Positions 1 through 9,708 of a stretch of DNA of 64,000 bases are shown here, piece by piece. Every line of letters starts with the position of its first letter. The first letter of the stretch is position 1. Source of the DNA: Clostridioides difficile. GTDB taxonomy: Bacteria; Bacillota; Clostridia; Peptostreptococcales; Peptostreptococcaceae. The stretch lies in NCBI RefSeq assembly GCF_900243075.1, contig NZ_OEZH01000152.1:94143-158142 (forward strand), given 5' to 3'. Made by a program: the position numbers and the translations under genes. Below the pieces are notes generated by a model that had not been told where the DNA came from, did not search any database, and worked only from the letters and a program-made list of their open reading frames with translations.

Positions 1-456
1 CAAATTTTCTATATTTATTAATTCTTTTCCAATACCTTTATACTGCTCCCCTTCATCTCCTACAGTAAAACATACTGGTGAATGTAATTTACTTACATTA
101 TATGTACCTATTGGATATAATGATTTTATTGATATTAGATTATTTATTTCTACTATATTATTTATTGTGTAAAGACCCTTACCTTGAATAATTCTTCTAA
201 CCAATGCTTCTGAAGATGTTCTATATCTACTTGGATTTTTGCCAAGTTCTTTATAAGCATTTCTTGCATCTTTAATTTTATCTAGTTTTGTAATATCTTC
301 AACTTTTAGACTTTGATTTAAAGTATCACAAAACTCATTTATCTTATTAATTAATTTTTCTGAACTCTTATTTACTACTACTTTTGCTTGAATACAGCCT
401 AACTTAGCATTAGGCCATCTCTCCTTAAGTTTTTTATCAATACTTATATCTATCAT
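1..456 (-). CDS. B3/B4 (tRNA-synthetase-like) domain protein, 3' end outside window
   Basis: An open frame of 152 codons runs from an ATG at 454-456 off the left edge, so the C-terminus is missing. A GGGAG ribosome-binding site sits about 9 nt upstream. Visible motifs such as ARNAYKELGKNPSRYRTSSE and a later SPVCFTVGDEGE match the B3/B4 domain found in the beta subunit of phenylalanyl-tRNA synthetase and in stand-alone relatives, where it is thought to bind or edit aminoacyl-tRNA. The stand-alone protein's substrate is not known. The family call is a recognition from sequence pattern and the function is inference. Confidence 0.75.
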   Translation of the reverse strand, partial: MIDISIDKKLKERWPNAKLGCIQAKVVVNKSSEKLINKINEFCDTLNQSLKVEDITKLDKIKDARNAYKELGKNPSRYRTSSEALVRRIIQGKGLYTINNIVEINNLISIKSLYPIGTYNVSKLHSPVCFTVGDEGEQYKGIGKELINIENL

Positions 457-703
457 ACTTAAACAACTCCCATACACTAAATTTTTATTAAAGTTTTTAT
501 CATCTATACATTATAGTACTATTTTTTTATTAATAACATGTTTATCGGCAAAATAATTTATTTTTAATATAATTTTTATAAAATACAATTATTTTTACTT
601 TATACATAGACAATATATAACCAAAATTTAAAAACACTAATTATCTAGCAGTAATTTATTAAACTAAAGCCTCCATAATAGTGTTTTATATAAAAATTAA
701 ATT

Positions 704-2929
704 TTATTTTTGAAGTAAATCTACAAAATTTTTAGCTGGCATTGGTCTTGCAAAATAAAACCCTTGAACTAAATCACATCCAAATTGCTTCATTAACTCA
801 GCTTGCTCTTTATTCTCAACACCTTCTATAATTACAATTAAATCTAATGATTTTGCTAGAGATACTATTGATTTTGCTATATTACGGCTTCTCTCATCAT
901 TTTCAATACCATCAAGAAATGACTTATCTAGTTTCAATATATCAATTGGCATATCTCTCAAACAACTAATAGAAGAATATCCTGTACCAAAATCATCCAT
1001 AGAAATAGAAAAACCATACTTTCTTAACTCATTTAAAACATTCTTTAAAATATTTAGCTCATTCATAGCCACAGTTTCTGTTATCTCTAGCTCAATTAAA
1101 TCTGGATTTATATTATACATTTTTATAGTGTTATTGATAAACTTTACAATATTTGGTTGGTACAACTCAACTCTAGATAAATTTACTGAAACTGGAACTA
1201 TCTTTTTACCTTGCTTTTTCCACTCAGATAAATCAATACAGACTCTTTCAAATACAAATCTTCCAATTTTTAAAATCAACTGACTTTTCTCCGCTATTGG
1301 GATAAATACTGCTGGACTTATAAATTTATGTGTTGGATGATTCCATCTTATTAGTGCCTCACTGCCTACCATTTCACCATTTACAAGCGAAAATTTAGGT
1401 TGATAGTACACTTCAAACTGATTTTTTACCAGTGCTGTTTTTATATCATCTAAAATCATCGACTCTTCACTAAGCTTATTCCTAACATCCTCATTATAAA
1501 TAGCATAATTTATATTTTTACCTTTAGCAACAGACCTAGCCATATTTGCTTTATTTACAGCCTTTTGAATATCTACTTCACCTTCTTCAACAAAGTAAAT
1601 ACCCACACACAAAGAAATTTCAAAGACTATATTCAAATTACTTTCAATATTATCTCGTATACTATCAAGTTTTCTTATAATTTTATTTCTTCCATTTTCA
1701 TAATCACAGAAGATTGCAAAATAATCACTTGAAAGTCGTGCATATACTTCACCCTCTGTTAATTCTTTTTTTAAAGCTTTTGCTATTGTAATTAATAAAT
1801 TGTCACCAAATTCATATCCAAAGGTATCATTAATCATCTTAAAATTATCAATATCAAAATATACTATAATGTAATTTAAAGATGGTCTATTTAAAAGATA
1901 TTTACTACACTCTCTATAAAATTTATTTTGATTTCCTATATGGGTAACCTTATCTTCATAAGCCAAACTTAATATTTCTTTTTCATTGGATTTTTTTATG
2001 TACATTATATAGAAAATAATTGCAATAAATATCAATATAATCAATAACACTGCATATATAGCTCTCTTGATAATTTGTTCTGAATTACTAAATATAACAT
2101 CTTCTGGAATTGAAAAAATCAAATTCCAATCCTTTATATAATTATTTTCACTCTTCCCATTATCCATAGTAGCATACCCTAGATATCTTCTTTCACCTGA
2201 CATATTTAATATGGTTGCACCTGTTTTATTTTCTTGTAATTCTTTTTTTAATTTATTTACTTCTTGAATATCATTATCCTGTTTTAACAGTCCATAAATA
2301 TTTTTTGATAATCTATCCTCTTGAGGATGAAGTATAACTGTACCATTATTTTTTATAACATAAGATATGCTATTATTTTCATAAAAAGATACATTTATAA
2401 GTTTCATTATAGTATTGATATTATAAGTACAATATAAAACTCCAACTACTTTATCGTTATTTGATATTGGTACTGAAATAGTAATCTTTTTTATAGATTT
2501 ATTTACCTCATCAACATATGGGCTTGAAACATATTTTTTACCTTTAATTGAATTTTTGAAAAATTCTTTATCCTTTACTGAAAACCTATCACCTTTAGTA
2601 TTTTCTGCATTACCATTTATGTCAACTATTGCCATAGTATAAAATTTTTGATTTCCAATCTCATCCAAAAGATTTTTTATTTTTTCTTCGTTAGATATAT
2701 TTGGATTTGAAGTATAGTATCTAGAAAAAATATTTAAAACATCTAAATCTTTTTCAATTTGTCTTTGTGCTAATTGAGAACCTTGTACTGCAACTTCTTT
2801 TATATGTACTTTTGCCTCTGATATAAGAAGATTTCTTGTATCTTCTATATAAATATACCCCATTGTTAAAAATAATGATGTTAAAAAAATAATTATAATT
2901 AATGTAAAACCTTTATTTCTTTTTGTCAT
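704..2929 (-). CDS. Membrane c-di-GMP signalling protein, Cache-GGDEF-EAL, degenerate GGDEF
   Basis: 741 residues: an N-terminal membrane helix (about 9-27), an extracytoplasmic Cache-like sensor region (about 40-280), a second helix (about 285-310), a GGDEF domain and a C-terminal EAL domain. The diguanylate cyclase signature is broken: the GGDEF position reads SSDYF, so cyclase activity is unlikely. The EAL half looks intact, with SEALIRW, ELEITET, DDFGTGYSS, KLDKSFL and an EGVE motif, so the protein is probably a c-di-GMP phosphodiesterase whose GGDEF half could be regulatory. The GGGGAGGGG ribosome-binding site is unusually strong. It is transcribed alone, downstream of adhE, from which a terminator separates it. 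Confidence 0.9.
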   Translation of the reverse strand: MTKRNKGFTLIIIIFLTSLFLTMGYIYIEDTRNLLISEAKVHIKEVAVQGSQLAQRQIEKDLDVLNIFSRYYTSNPNISNEEKIKNLLDEIGNQKFYTMAIVDINGNAENTKGDRFSVKDKEFFKNSIKGKKYVSSPYVDEVNKSIKKITISVPISNNDKVVGVLYCTYNINTIMKLINVSFYENNSISYVIKNNGTVILHPQEDRLSKNIYGLLKQDNDIQEVNKLKKELQENKTGATILNMSGERRYLGYATMDNGKSENNYIKDWNLIFSIPEDVIFSNSEQIIKRAIYAVLLIILIFIAIIFYIMYIKKSNEKEILSLAYEDKVTHIGNQNKFYRECSKYLLNRPSLNYIIVYFDIDNFKMINDTFGYEFGDNLLITIAKALKKELTEGEVYARLSSDYFAIFCDYENGRNKIIRKLDSIRDNIESNLNIVFEISLCVGIYFVEEGEVDIQKAVNKANMARSVAKGKNINYAIYNEDVRNKLSEESMILDDIKTALVKNQFEVYYQPKFSLVNGEMVGSEALIRWNHPTHKFISPAVFIPIAEKSQLILKIGRFVFERVCIDLSEWKKQGKKIVPVSVNLSRVELYQPNIVKFINNTIKMYNINPDLIELEITETVAMNELNILKNVLNELRKYGFSISMDDFGTGYSSISCLRDMPIDILKLDKSFLDGIENDERSRNIAKSIVSLAKSLDLIVIIEGVENKEQAELMKQFGCDLVQGFYFARPMPAKNFVDLLQK

Positions 2930-3133
2930 TCGACCCCTCCCCTAATTAGTCAATACTTCATGTAGCTAACATATTTCTTTAATAGAAATTTTTTGTTTAT
3001 ATTACATGCAAATATCCCCCAATATTACACATAAAACCAATCTAATCATCATAAAAACATTCTTTAGTTATTATAATAACACTATTTAATTGAATTTTAA
3101 ATTAAAGAATAAAAACTGTTCATTTTTCCAAAT

Positions 3134-3183
3134 AAAAAATCTCTTACACAATAAAATTTTATTTTATGTATAAGAGATTTTAT
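3134..3183 (-). terminator. Rho-independent terminator after adhE
   Basis: The 11-bp stem AAAATCTCTTA / TAAGAGATTTT encloses an AT-rich loop and is followed on the minus strand by a T-rich tract. It lies just past the adhE stop codon. Confidence 0.75.
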
Positions 3184-3204
3184 TTTATCTATTTTATAGT
3201 AACT

Positions 3205-5859
3205 TTATTTTCCATAATATGAATTTAAATACATATCTTTTATTTCATTCATAAGAGGGTACCTTGGATTTGCTCCTGTACACTGGTCATCAAATGCTTG
3301 AATTACCATTTCATCTATTGAATCTATAAACTTAGATTCTTCAACACCAAATTCTTTTATAGTTTTAGGAATACCAACTTTATGTTTTAAATCTTCAATA
3401 GCTACCAGCAAGCTTTGGAATTTCTCTTTATCAGAATCTCCTTTTAACCCTAAGAATGAAGCTATTTCAGCATATCTCTTTAATGCTTCTGGATATTTAT
3501 ATTGAGAGAATGCTCCCATTTTCTTTGGTGCATCTGAAGAATTAAATTTCATAACTTCTGTTATTAAAAGAGCATTTGCAACACCATGTGGTACATGATG
3601 GAAGGCACCTAACTTATGAGCCATAGAGTGACAAACACCTAAAAATGCATTTGCAAAAGCCATCCCTGCCATTGTAGAAGCATTTGCCATTTTTTCTCTA
3701 GCTTCTGGGTCTTTTGCTCCATTGTCATATGCACGTGGAAGATATTCAAATATACTCTTAATAGCTTGTAAAGCTAGACCATTTGTATAATCAGTTGCAA
3801 GCATAGATACATACGCTTCTAATGCATGAGTTAAAGCATCTATACCAGAAGCAGAGGTTAAGCTTTTTGGCATATTCATCATCATGTCAGAATCAATTAT
3901 AGCCATATTTGGCATTAGTTCATAGTCAGCTAATGGATATTTTACACCTGTATCTTGGTCAGTTATAACAGCAAATGGTGTTACTTCTGAACCAGTACCT
4001 GCTGATGTTGGTATTGCTACGAAATTAGCTTTTTCACCCATTTTAGGGAATGTATATACTCTTTTTCTTATATCCATAAATCTCATAGCTAGGTCTTGGA
4101 AATCTACATCTGGATGCTCATACAATGTCCACATTATTTTTCCTGCATCCATTGCACTTCCTCCACCTATAGATATTATTACATCTGGATTAAATTCTCT
4201 CATAGCTTTAGCACCTATCTTAGCACATTCCAAGGTTGGGTCTGGTTCTACTTCAAAGAATGTAGTATGCTTAATATTCATTTCATCTAATAAGTCAGTA
4301 ACTGCTTTAGTATATCCATTATTGTAAAGGAATGTATCTGTCACAATAAAAGCTCTCTTTTTATTCATTACATCTTTAAGTTCTTTTAATGCCACTCCTA
4401 AACAACCCTTTTTGAAATAAACTTTTTCTGGTGCTCTAAACCAAAGCATATTTTCTCTCCTCTCAGCTACTGTCTTAATATTAAGTAAATGCTTAACTCC
4501 TACATTTTCAGATACTGAATTGCCACCCCAAGACCCACATCCTAAGGTAAGAGAAGGAGCTAGTTTAAAATTATATAAATCACCTATACCGCCTTGAGAA
4601 GAAGGAGTATTAATTAAAATTCTACAAGTTTTCATGGCTGAAGTAAACTTTTCAAGTTTTTCTCTTTGATTTACATCATCAATATATAATGAAGACGTGT
4701 GACCAAATCCTCCATCTTCTACTAATTTTTCTGCTTTTCTAACTGCATCATCAAAGTCACTTGCTTTGTACATTGCAAGTACTGGTGAAAGTTTCTCATG
4801 AGCAAAAGCCTCTTCTATTTCAACTGACTCTACTTCACCTATTAAAACTTTAGTATCAACTGGAACTTCAAAACCTGCAAGTTTTGCTATTTTAGAAGCT
4901 GTTTGTCCAACTATTTTAGAATTCAATCCTCCATTTACTAAAATTATATTTCTTATTTTTTCTGTTTCATCTTTATCTAATAAATAAGCACCACGCTCTT
5001 TAAATTCTTTTTTAACTTCATTATATATATTTTCTAATACTATAACTGATTGTTCAGAGGCACATATCATACCATTATCAAAAGTCTTAGATACAAGAAT
5101 TGAGTTTACAGCAGTTTTTATATCTGCACTATCATCAATTATTGCTGGTGTATTACCTGCACCAACTCCAATAGCTGGTTTTCCAGATGAATACGCTGAT
5201 TTAACCATCCCAGGACCTCCTGTAGCAAGAGTTAAATCCACTTCTTTCATAACAGTTGTAGTTAATTCTAAAGATGGCTCATCTATCCATCCTATTATAC
5301 CTTCAGGAGCTCCAGCTAAAATAGCAGCCTCAAGAACCACTTTTGCAGCCTCTATAGTCGAGTTTTTTGCTCTTGGATGTGGAGAGAAAATTATTCCATT
5401 TCTAGTTTTTAAAGCTAAAAGTGCTTTAAATATAGCAGTAGAAGTTGGATTAGTTGTAGGTACAACTGCTGCAATAACACCTATTGGCTCAGCAATTTTA
5501 GTCATACCAAATGCTTCGTCTCTCTCTATAACACCACAAGTTTTAGTTTCTTTATATGCATTGTATATATACTCTGAGGCATAATGATTCTTTATAACCT
5601 TATCTTCAGCAATTCCCATACCAGTTTCTTTTTGTGCCATTATAGCTAGAGGAACTCTCTGCTTATTAGCTGCTAAAGATGCTGCTAAAAAAATCTTATC
5701 TACTTGCTCTTGAGTATATGTGGCAAATATTTTTTGAGCTTCTCTAATTTTTGCTAATTTTTTAACTAAACTTTCAACATTATTTACCACTTCTGAACTA
5801 ACTGTCATAACTCCATCTCCTCTTTTATTTTCTATTATTATTTGTTCTTTATGAGCCAT
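3205..5859 (-). CDS. adhE: Bifunctional aldehyde-alcohol dehydrogenase AdhE
   Basis: 884 residues, the usual length for AdhE. The N-terminal half is a CoA-acylating acetaldehyde dehydrogenase, with the catalytic cysteine in NGMICASEQSV. The C-terminal half is an iron-dependent alcohol dehydrogenase with an IGGGSAMDAGK NAD-binding motif and metal-ligand stretches DALTHALEAY and HSMAHKLGAFHHVPHG. It converts acetyl-CoA to ethanol through acetaldehyde and reoxidises two NADH, in the cytoplasm and often as spirosomes. Two starts are possible: the listed ATG (AGGAGG, 8 nt away) and an ATG at 5808 (GAGGAG, 8 nt away), where similarity to other AdhE proteins begins. A Rex-type operator covers the promoter. 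Confidence 0.97.
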   Translation of the reverse strand: MAHKEQIIIENKRGDGVMTVSSEVVNNVESLVKKLAKIREAQKIFATYTQEQVDKIFLAASLAANKQRVPLAIMAQKETGMGIAEDKVIKNHYASEYIYNAYKETKTCGVIERDEAFGMTKIAEPIGVIAAVVPTTNPTSTAIFKALLALKTRNGIIFSPHPRAKNSTIEAAKVVLEAAILAGAPEGIIGWIDEPSLELTTTVMKEVDLTLATGGPGMVKSAYSSGKPAIGVGAGNTPAIIDDSADIKTAVNSILVSKTFDNGMICASEQSVIVLENIYNEVKKEFKERGAYLLDKDETEKIRNIILVNGGLNSKIVGQTASKIAKLAGFEVPVDTKVLIGEVESVEIEEAFAHEKLSPVLAMYKASDFDDAVRKAEKLVEDGGFGHTSSLYIDDVNQREKLEKFTSAMKTCRILINTPSSQGGIGDLYNFKLAPSLTLGCGSWGGNSVSENVGVKHLLNIKTVAERRENMLWFRAPEKVYFKKGCLGVALKELKDVMNKKRAFIVTDTFLYNNGYTKAVTDLLDEMNIKHTTFFEVEPDPTLECAKIGAKAMREFNPDVIISIGGGSAMDAGKIMWTLYEHPDVDFQDLAMRFMDIRKRVYTFPKMGEKANFVAIPTSAGTGSEVTPFAVITDQDTGVKYPLADYELMPNMAIIDSDMMMNMPKSLTSASGIDALTHALEAYVSMLATDYTNGLALQAIKSIFEYLPRAYDNGAKDPEAREKMANASTMAGMAFANAFLGVCHSMAHKLGAFHHVPHGVANALLITEVMKFNSSDAPKKMGAFSQYKYPEALKRYAEIASFLGLKGDSDKEKFQSLLVAIEDLKHKVGIPKTIKEFGVEESKFIDSIDEMVIQAFDDQCTGANPRYPLMNEIKDMYLNSYYGK

Positions 5860-5893
5860 TTTAACAACCTCCTGAGATAGTTTTTTTATTTAT

Positions 5894-5938
5894 ATGTTAA
5901 TTTATTAACATTATAACATCTGCTTTTTCTATTTTCAA
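5894..5938 (-). promoter_or_regulatory. adhE promoter with overlapping Rex operator
   Basis: On the minus strand, TTGAAA (5933-5938), a 17-bp spacer and TATAAT (5910-5915) form a consensus vegetative promoter. The near-perfect palindrome ATGTTAATTTATTAACAT (5894-5911; arms match, centre differs) follows and overlaps the -10. It fits the Rex consensus TTGTTAA-N4-TTAACAA. Rex is the NADH/NAD+-sensing repressor that controls adhE in clostridia. The rest of the 0.5-kb gap (5939-6361) is AT-rich with no recognised gene. Confidence 0.8.
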
Positions 5939-6361
5939 GTTATTTTTTTAACATTTTATTTTTTATCTAGTATAACACCATCTACAGTATTAATCTCTAG
6001 CTTTATAAATACTTAGTTTAACTATACATTACTTTATTTTTTATATAAATTACTGATAAAATCGTCTAAAAACTTAAGGATAACGTTATTATTTTAACAT
6101 TTATATTTTTGTATTTTTTACAAATAAAATTTTATAAGAATGCTTTTTAATGTAGTACTATCTCAAGTTTAAAAATAAAAAGATTTTAAAATGAAAATAA
6201 TAACTTGATTGCTAAGTTAAAGTAAATATAGTTAAATATACAAACAGTTATAATATGTAGTATAATTAAAAAAATATATTCACGATTTTTACATACTGCT
6301 AAATAAAATATATTTAATACGATATAGATAAATTTGAAGTTTATAAGGAAGGAGGATAAGT

Positions 6362-6562
6362 ATGAAAAAATTAAAAATAATTAGCATTTTTTCTTTAATT
6401 ATAAGTGTAATTTTAACTATTGGAGGTATTGGAGTAGTAACTTATTATGTAGATAATTTGTTTATTAGAGGACTATCAGTATTTATTTTAATTATGTCTT
6501 CTTCTTTTGTATCAACGACAATGAGATTGATATTTGAAGATGCAAAGCGATATAAATTCTAA
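6362..6562 (+). CDS. Small two-helix membrane protein, function unknown
   Basis: 66 residues preceded by a strong AGGAGG site (GGAAGGAGGATAAGT then ATG). Two hydrophobic segments (about residues 6-28 and 34-52) predict a double-spanning membrane protein, ending in a short charged tail EDAKRYKF. It is one of few plus-strand genes in this part of the window, and stands alone between adhE and the dpa genes. I do not recognise the family. Its size and hydrophobicity could suggest a type I toxin, but it lacks the lysine-rich tail typical of C. difficile toxins. Confidence 0.7.
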   Translation: MKKLKIISIFSLIISVILTIGGIGVVTYYVDNLFIRGLSVFILIMSSSFVSTTMRLIFEDAKRYKF

Positions 6563-6611
6563 TTTATAAATTAGATTAAGTAAATAATTTTAATATATTA
6601 CGAATTAAATA

Positions 6612-6730
6612 GTGTGTCTCAAAATGTACTTTTTAATTCATGAGGCACTCTTTTTTGTATGAAACCAAATATATTTTCATTATTTCAAAAATGACAAAGA
6701 GGCTTATCTCTATTTTGAGACAGCCTCTTT
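6612..6730 (+). repeat. Dispersed ~120-bp inverted-repeat element, copy A
   Basis: Starts GTGTGTCTCAAAAT and ends ATTTTGAGACAGCCTCTTT, so the outer ends are imperfect inverted repeats. The left half folds GTGTCTC against GAGGCAC followed by TTTTTT, and the right half folds AAAGAGGCT against AGCCTCTTT, so the copy can act as a bidirectional terminator. Other copies lie at 58776-58897, 62608-62728 and, interrupted, at 41066-41084 with 45541-45646. Confidence 0.8.
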
Positions 6731-6769
6731 GTTAATATTACATGTTATACATAATATTGTAGCACTAAC

Positions 6770-7360
6770 CTATTGATGCGGACTTTTTATAACAGGCTGT
6801 AACTGTTTATTCTCTAAAGCAAGCTCTATAGTTGGAATTATTAGCTCAGTGTGTGCAATCATAGAATTAGGTTTTGCCTTACAATTATCTTGACCAAAAG
6901 GTACAAAATATATATTTTTAGAATTAAGAAGAATACCAATATTTTTGAAATTAAAACTTAAAGCATCATTCGTTGATATTGATATTACCAGTGGTTTATC
7001 ATTACGAAGATGACCTTTTGCTGCCATTAATACTGGTGAATCTGTAATCCCATTTGCTAATTTTGCAGCAGTATTTCCAGTACAAGGAGCTATTATTATA
7101 ATATCAGCAATCCCTTTAGGTCCAAATGGCTCTGCCTCTTCAATCGTAACTATAGGTTTATTTCCTGTAAGTTCATATGCTTTTTTCATAAACTCTTCAG
7201 AATTTCCAAATCTACAATCGATATTTTGTGATACATCTGAAAATATAGTGTGTACATTTGCTCCTTCTTTAACCAAATTCTCTAACTCTATAAATATTTT
7301 ATCATAAGTACAAAACGAACCAGTAAATCCTACTCCAATTGTAAGTCCTTCAAGTCTCAT
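6770..7360 (-). CDS. dpaB: Dipicolinate synthase subunit B (flavoprotein)
   Basis: 196 residues of the flavoprotein / UbiX-like fold, with GVGFTGSFCTYDK at the N-terminus and an IIIAPCTGNTAAKLANGITD segment typical of SpoVFB. With DpaA it oxidises dihydrodipicolinate to dipicolinic acid, the calcium chelator of the spore core. It starts 2 nt after the dpaA stop codon and its AAGGGA site lies inside the end of dpaA, so the two are translationally coupled. The length matches B. subtilis SpoVFB. It acts in the mother cell late in sporulation. Confidence 0.95.
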   Translation of the reverse strand: MRLEGLTIGVGFTGSFCTYDKIFIELENLVKEGANVHTIFSDVSQNIDCRFGNSEEFMKKAYELTGNKPIVTIEEAEPFGPKGIADIIIIAPCTGNTAAKLANGITDSPVLMAAKGHLRNDKPLVISISTNDALSFNFKNIGILLNSKNIYFVPFGQDNCKAKPNSMIAHTELIIPTIELALENKQLQPVIKSPHQ

Positions 7361-7362
7361 TT

Positions 7363-8238
7363 CTAATCCCTTCTTTCATTTATAATATTTTCTATAGCGT
7401 TAACAAGAATTTCACCAGATGTTTTTGGTGAGTATTTACCAGGAAGCCCAAGGCAAAGAGTCACATTAATACCTGCTTCTTTCGTAACAGAATAATCTAC
7501 TCCTCCAGGAGAAGAAGCTATATCAATAATAGTTACTCCTTGTGATACTTTTTCTAGTCTTTCTTTTGTTAAAATACACTCTGGTATAGTGTTAAAAATA
7601 TAATCAAACTGTAAAAGCTTTTCATCAAGTTGATTCAAAGGAATACTGGAATACCCAAATGCATTAGCCGTACTTCTTGCATCATTATTTCTCGCACCAA
7701 CACATACATTTGCATCTAAAGCATATAATTTTTTTGCAAGTATTTGTGCACATCTTCCATAACCTAATACTAAGCAGTTACTTTGATGTATATTTATTAT
7801 ACTTCTTTTAATAGCTTCTGCTATAGCCCCTTCAGCTGTAGCAACTGCATTTAAAATAGCAACATCATTCATTTTCATAAAATCATAAATCTGAATAGAG
7901 TGTTGCTCACAAAATTTACAAACTTTAGTTGGTATGTTACCTCCAAATAATATTTGATTAGGAGATAAATTAATTAGCAAGTTATCAATAGTAGCATCAA
8001 GACAACCATCAGTATTTTCAATGTTAACTTGATTTTTTGTAAATGGAATTGGACATAAAATAATGGAACTTTTGGATAGTGCTTCAGCTAGTGAAGTTGA
8101 TTTTCCAACGATTCCATTTATAATTTCATTTGATATTCCATAAGTGATTACAGAATACCCTTTATTAACTAGTTTTTTTACCATGTATACTTGTCGCAGG
8201 TCTCCCCCAATAACAGTTATATCGTATTGATTTGACAT
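7363..8238 (-). CDS. dpaA: Dipicolinate synthase subunit A
   Basis: 291 residues from the ATG at 8236-8238, which follows AAAGGAGG at proper spacing; the frame is open 18 codons further but no ribosome-binding site supports a longer protein. An N-terminal region (VIGGDLRQ) precedes a Rossmann nucleotide-binding motif LVLGYGRCAQILAKKL at about residues 150-165, as in SpoVFA. It is the NAD(P)-binding subunit of dipicolinate synthase. It forms an operon with dpaB. A sigma-K-like promoter lies just upstream, consistent with mother-cell expression. Confidence 0.95.
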   Translation of the reverse strand: MSNQYDITVIGGDLRQVYMVKKLVNKGYSVITYGISNEIINGIVGKSTSLAEALSKSSIILCPIPFTKNQVNIENTDGCLDATIDNLLINLSPNQILFGGNIPTKVCKFCEQHSIQIYDFMKMNDVAILNAVATAEGAIAEAIKRSIINIHQSNCLVLGYGRCAQILAKKLYALDANVCVGARNNDARSTANAFGYSSIPLNQLDEKLLQFDYIFNTIPECILTKERLEKVSQGVTIIDIASSPGGVDYSVTKEAGINVTLCLGLPGKYSPKTSGEILVNAIENIINERRD

Positions 8239-8260
8239 ATTGTAAGCCTCCTTTACTATA

Positions 8261-8288
8261 TACAATATGTTTTTATCAATACATTGGT
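8261..8288 (-). promoter_or_regulatory. Candidate sigma-K promoter of dpaAB
   Basis: In the 75-nt gap before dpaA the minus strand reads ACC, 16 nt, then CATATTGTA, matching the sigma-K pattern AC ... CATANNNTA. The predicted start would leave a leader of about 15 nt carrying AAAGGAGG. SpoVF genes are sigma-K targets in B. subtilis. Confidence 0.55.
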
Positions 8289-8313
8289 TCACTAAAATTA
8301 CTAAATATTATAC

Positions 8314-9705
8314 TTATAATATTTTTAATAAGGCTAATCTATCTATCTTTTCAGAAGAGGTATATGGAAATGAATTTAAAAAAATAATTCTCCTTGGAAT
8401 TTCATTTTTCATTAGATTATTTCTCATTTTAATCAATAAATCTTTCCTTGTAATTTTATCTATAGTTGTCACAAATAATACAATTTGCTTTCCTCTTATA
8501 GAGTCTGAATATGGCAGTACAACTGCATCTTCAATTTGAGGAATTTTTTTGACTTCATTTTCAATCTTAGTAGAACTAACTTTAAATCCTCCAATATTTA
8601 CAATATCATCATTTCTTCCTTCAAATATTAAATATCCATCATCATCAAAATATCCAACATCATTGACAGAATAAGGCTTGGTTGAATTATATACTGCATA
8701 TTCTGTATTTACAAAAATTTTTCCTTCTCTAATATATACATCTATTCCTGGAAATGCTCTACCTACACTTAGAGGTTTTTCAATTAGTTCATCATAGCAT
8801 AAATATGTAATATAATTTAATTCACTCGCTCCATAGTATAAAATAATTTCAGACTCTGGCATATATTTTTTTAAATTTTTTGCAGTATCTTCAAATAATA
8901 ATTGAGAACCTGTGAAAATACTTACAATTTTGTGTATTGGTTCTTTTAAGTGTTTGACCAAAAGTTGAAGCTTTGTAGGTATAAGATATATGTTGCTTAT
9001 ATTATATTGTTTTATTGTCTTTATCCATGACTTACAATTCAGACCTGAACTTATTACAACACTACCACCTTCATATAATACAGACATTATAGAATTTAGA
9101 TTTCCTGTAAAGCTAAGTGTTCCATTAATAAACAAGATTGATTCATCAGAAATATTAAAAATACCATTTTGTATAGGAAAAAATCCAGCCCAACTCTCAT
9201 ACGTTCTATACAATACTTTTGGAACACTTGTAGAGCCTGAAGACAAAGCTCCCATACAAATGCTTTTATCTAAATAGTTCATAGGATTCTTATATTGATA
9301 CATATGTATATTGAATTTAGGATTAAGCACAGAAAAATTAACTTCGTTTAATCCTTCATCATCATTATTACCAAATAAATCAATAGTGTCCATAGACTCA
9401 TCAGATATAATGATTGAAATATGGTTTTTTAATAAAATATCATTCAATACTTTTTTAGAAAGATTATAATGACAAATAATAGGGATATTCTTTGAATAAT
9501 TAATAGAAAAAAAACTTAATAACTGAAACATTATATTTTTAGAATATATTAAAATAGGGATATTTTCACCTATCGAAATTTGTTTTCCTAATTCCTCACT
9601 ATCACTTAATACATTCTCATAAGTATACTTTTCTCCATCTATAATCAAAAAATCTTTATTTTTATGGATATTTTTTTTTATTTTTAGAAGTTCATAGTAG
9701 TTCAT
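8314..9705 (-). CDS. AMP-binding acyl-CoA synthetase (YhfT-like) of the biotin-linked operon
   Basis: 463 residues, an ANL-superfamily adenylating enzyme. The phosphate loop reads GALSSGSTSVPKVLYRT, followed by YYGASELNYIT and the hinge/C-terminal motif GRNDDIVNIGGFKVS. It should activate a carboxylate as acyl-AMP and pass it to CoA. It is the third gene of bioY-thiolase-ligase, the gene content of B. subtilis yhfUST, an operon of the BirA regulon, so the substrate may be pimelate-like or another acyl precursor of biotin; this is inference. It is shorter than typical fatty acyl-CoA ligases (about 500-550). The start has an AAGGGTG site. Confidence 0.8.
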   Translation of the reverse strand: MNYYELLKIKKNIHKNKDFLIIDGEKYTYENVLSDSEELGKQISIGENIPILIYSKNIMFQLLSFFSINYSKNIPIICHYNLSKKVLNDILLKNHISIIISDESMDTIDLFGNNDDEGLNEVNFSVLNPKFNIHMYQYKNPMNYLDKSICMGALSSGSTSVPKVLYRTYESWAGFFPIQNGIFNISDESILFINGTLSFTGNLNSIMSVLYEGGSVVISSGLNCKSWIKTIKQYNISNIYLIPTKLQLLVKHLKEPIHKIVSIFTGSQLLFEDTAKNLKKYMPESEIILYYGASELNYITYLCYDELIEKPLSVGRAFPGIDVYIREGKIFVNTEYAVYNSTKPYSVNDVGYFDDDGYLIFEGRNDDIVNIGGFKVSSTKIENEVKKIPQIEDAVVLPYSDSIRGKQIVLFVTTIDKITRKDLLIKMRNNLMKNEIPRRIIFLNSFPYTSSEKIDRLALLKIL

Positions 9706-9708
9706 AAT

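Noticed and set aside
6362-6562. Type I toxin of the kind found beside C. difficile CRISPR arrays
   Set aside because: The protein is not next to the array, lacks a lysine-rich tail and no convergent antisense RNA promoter is evident.
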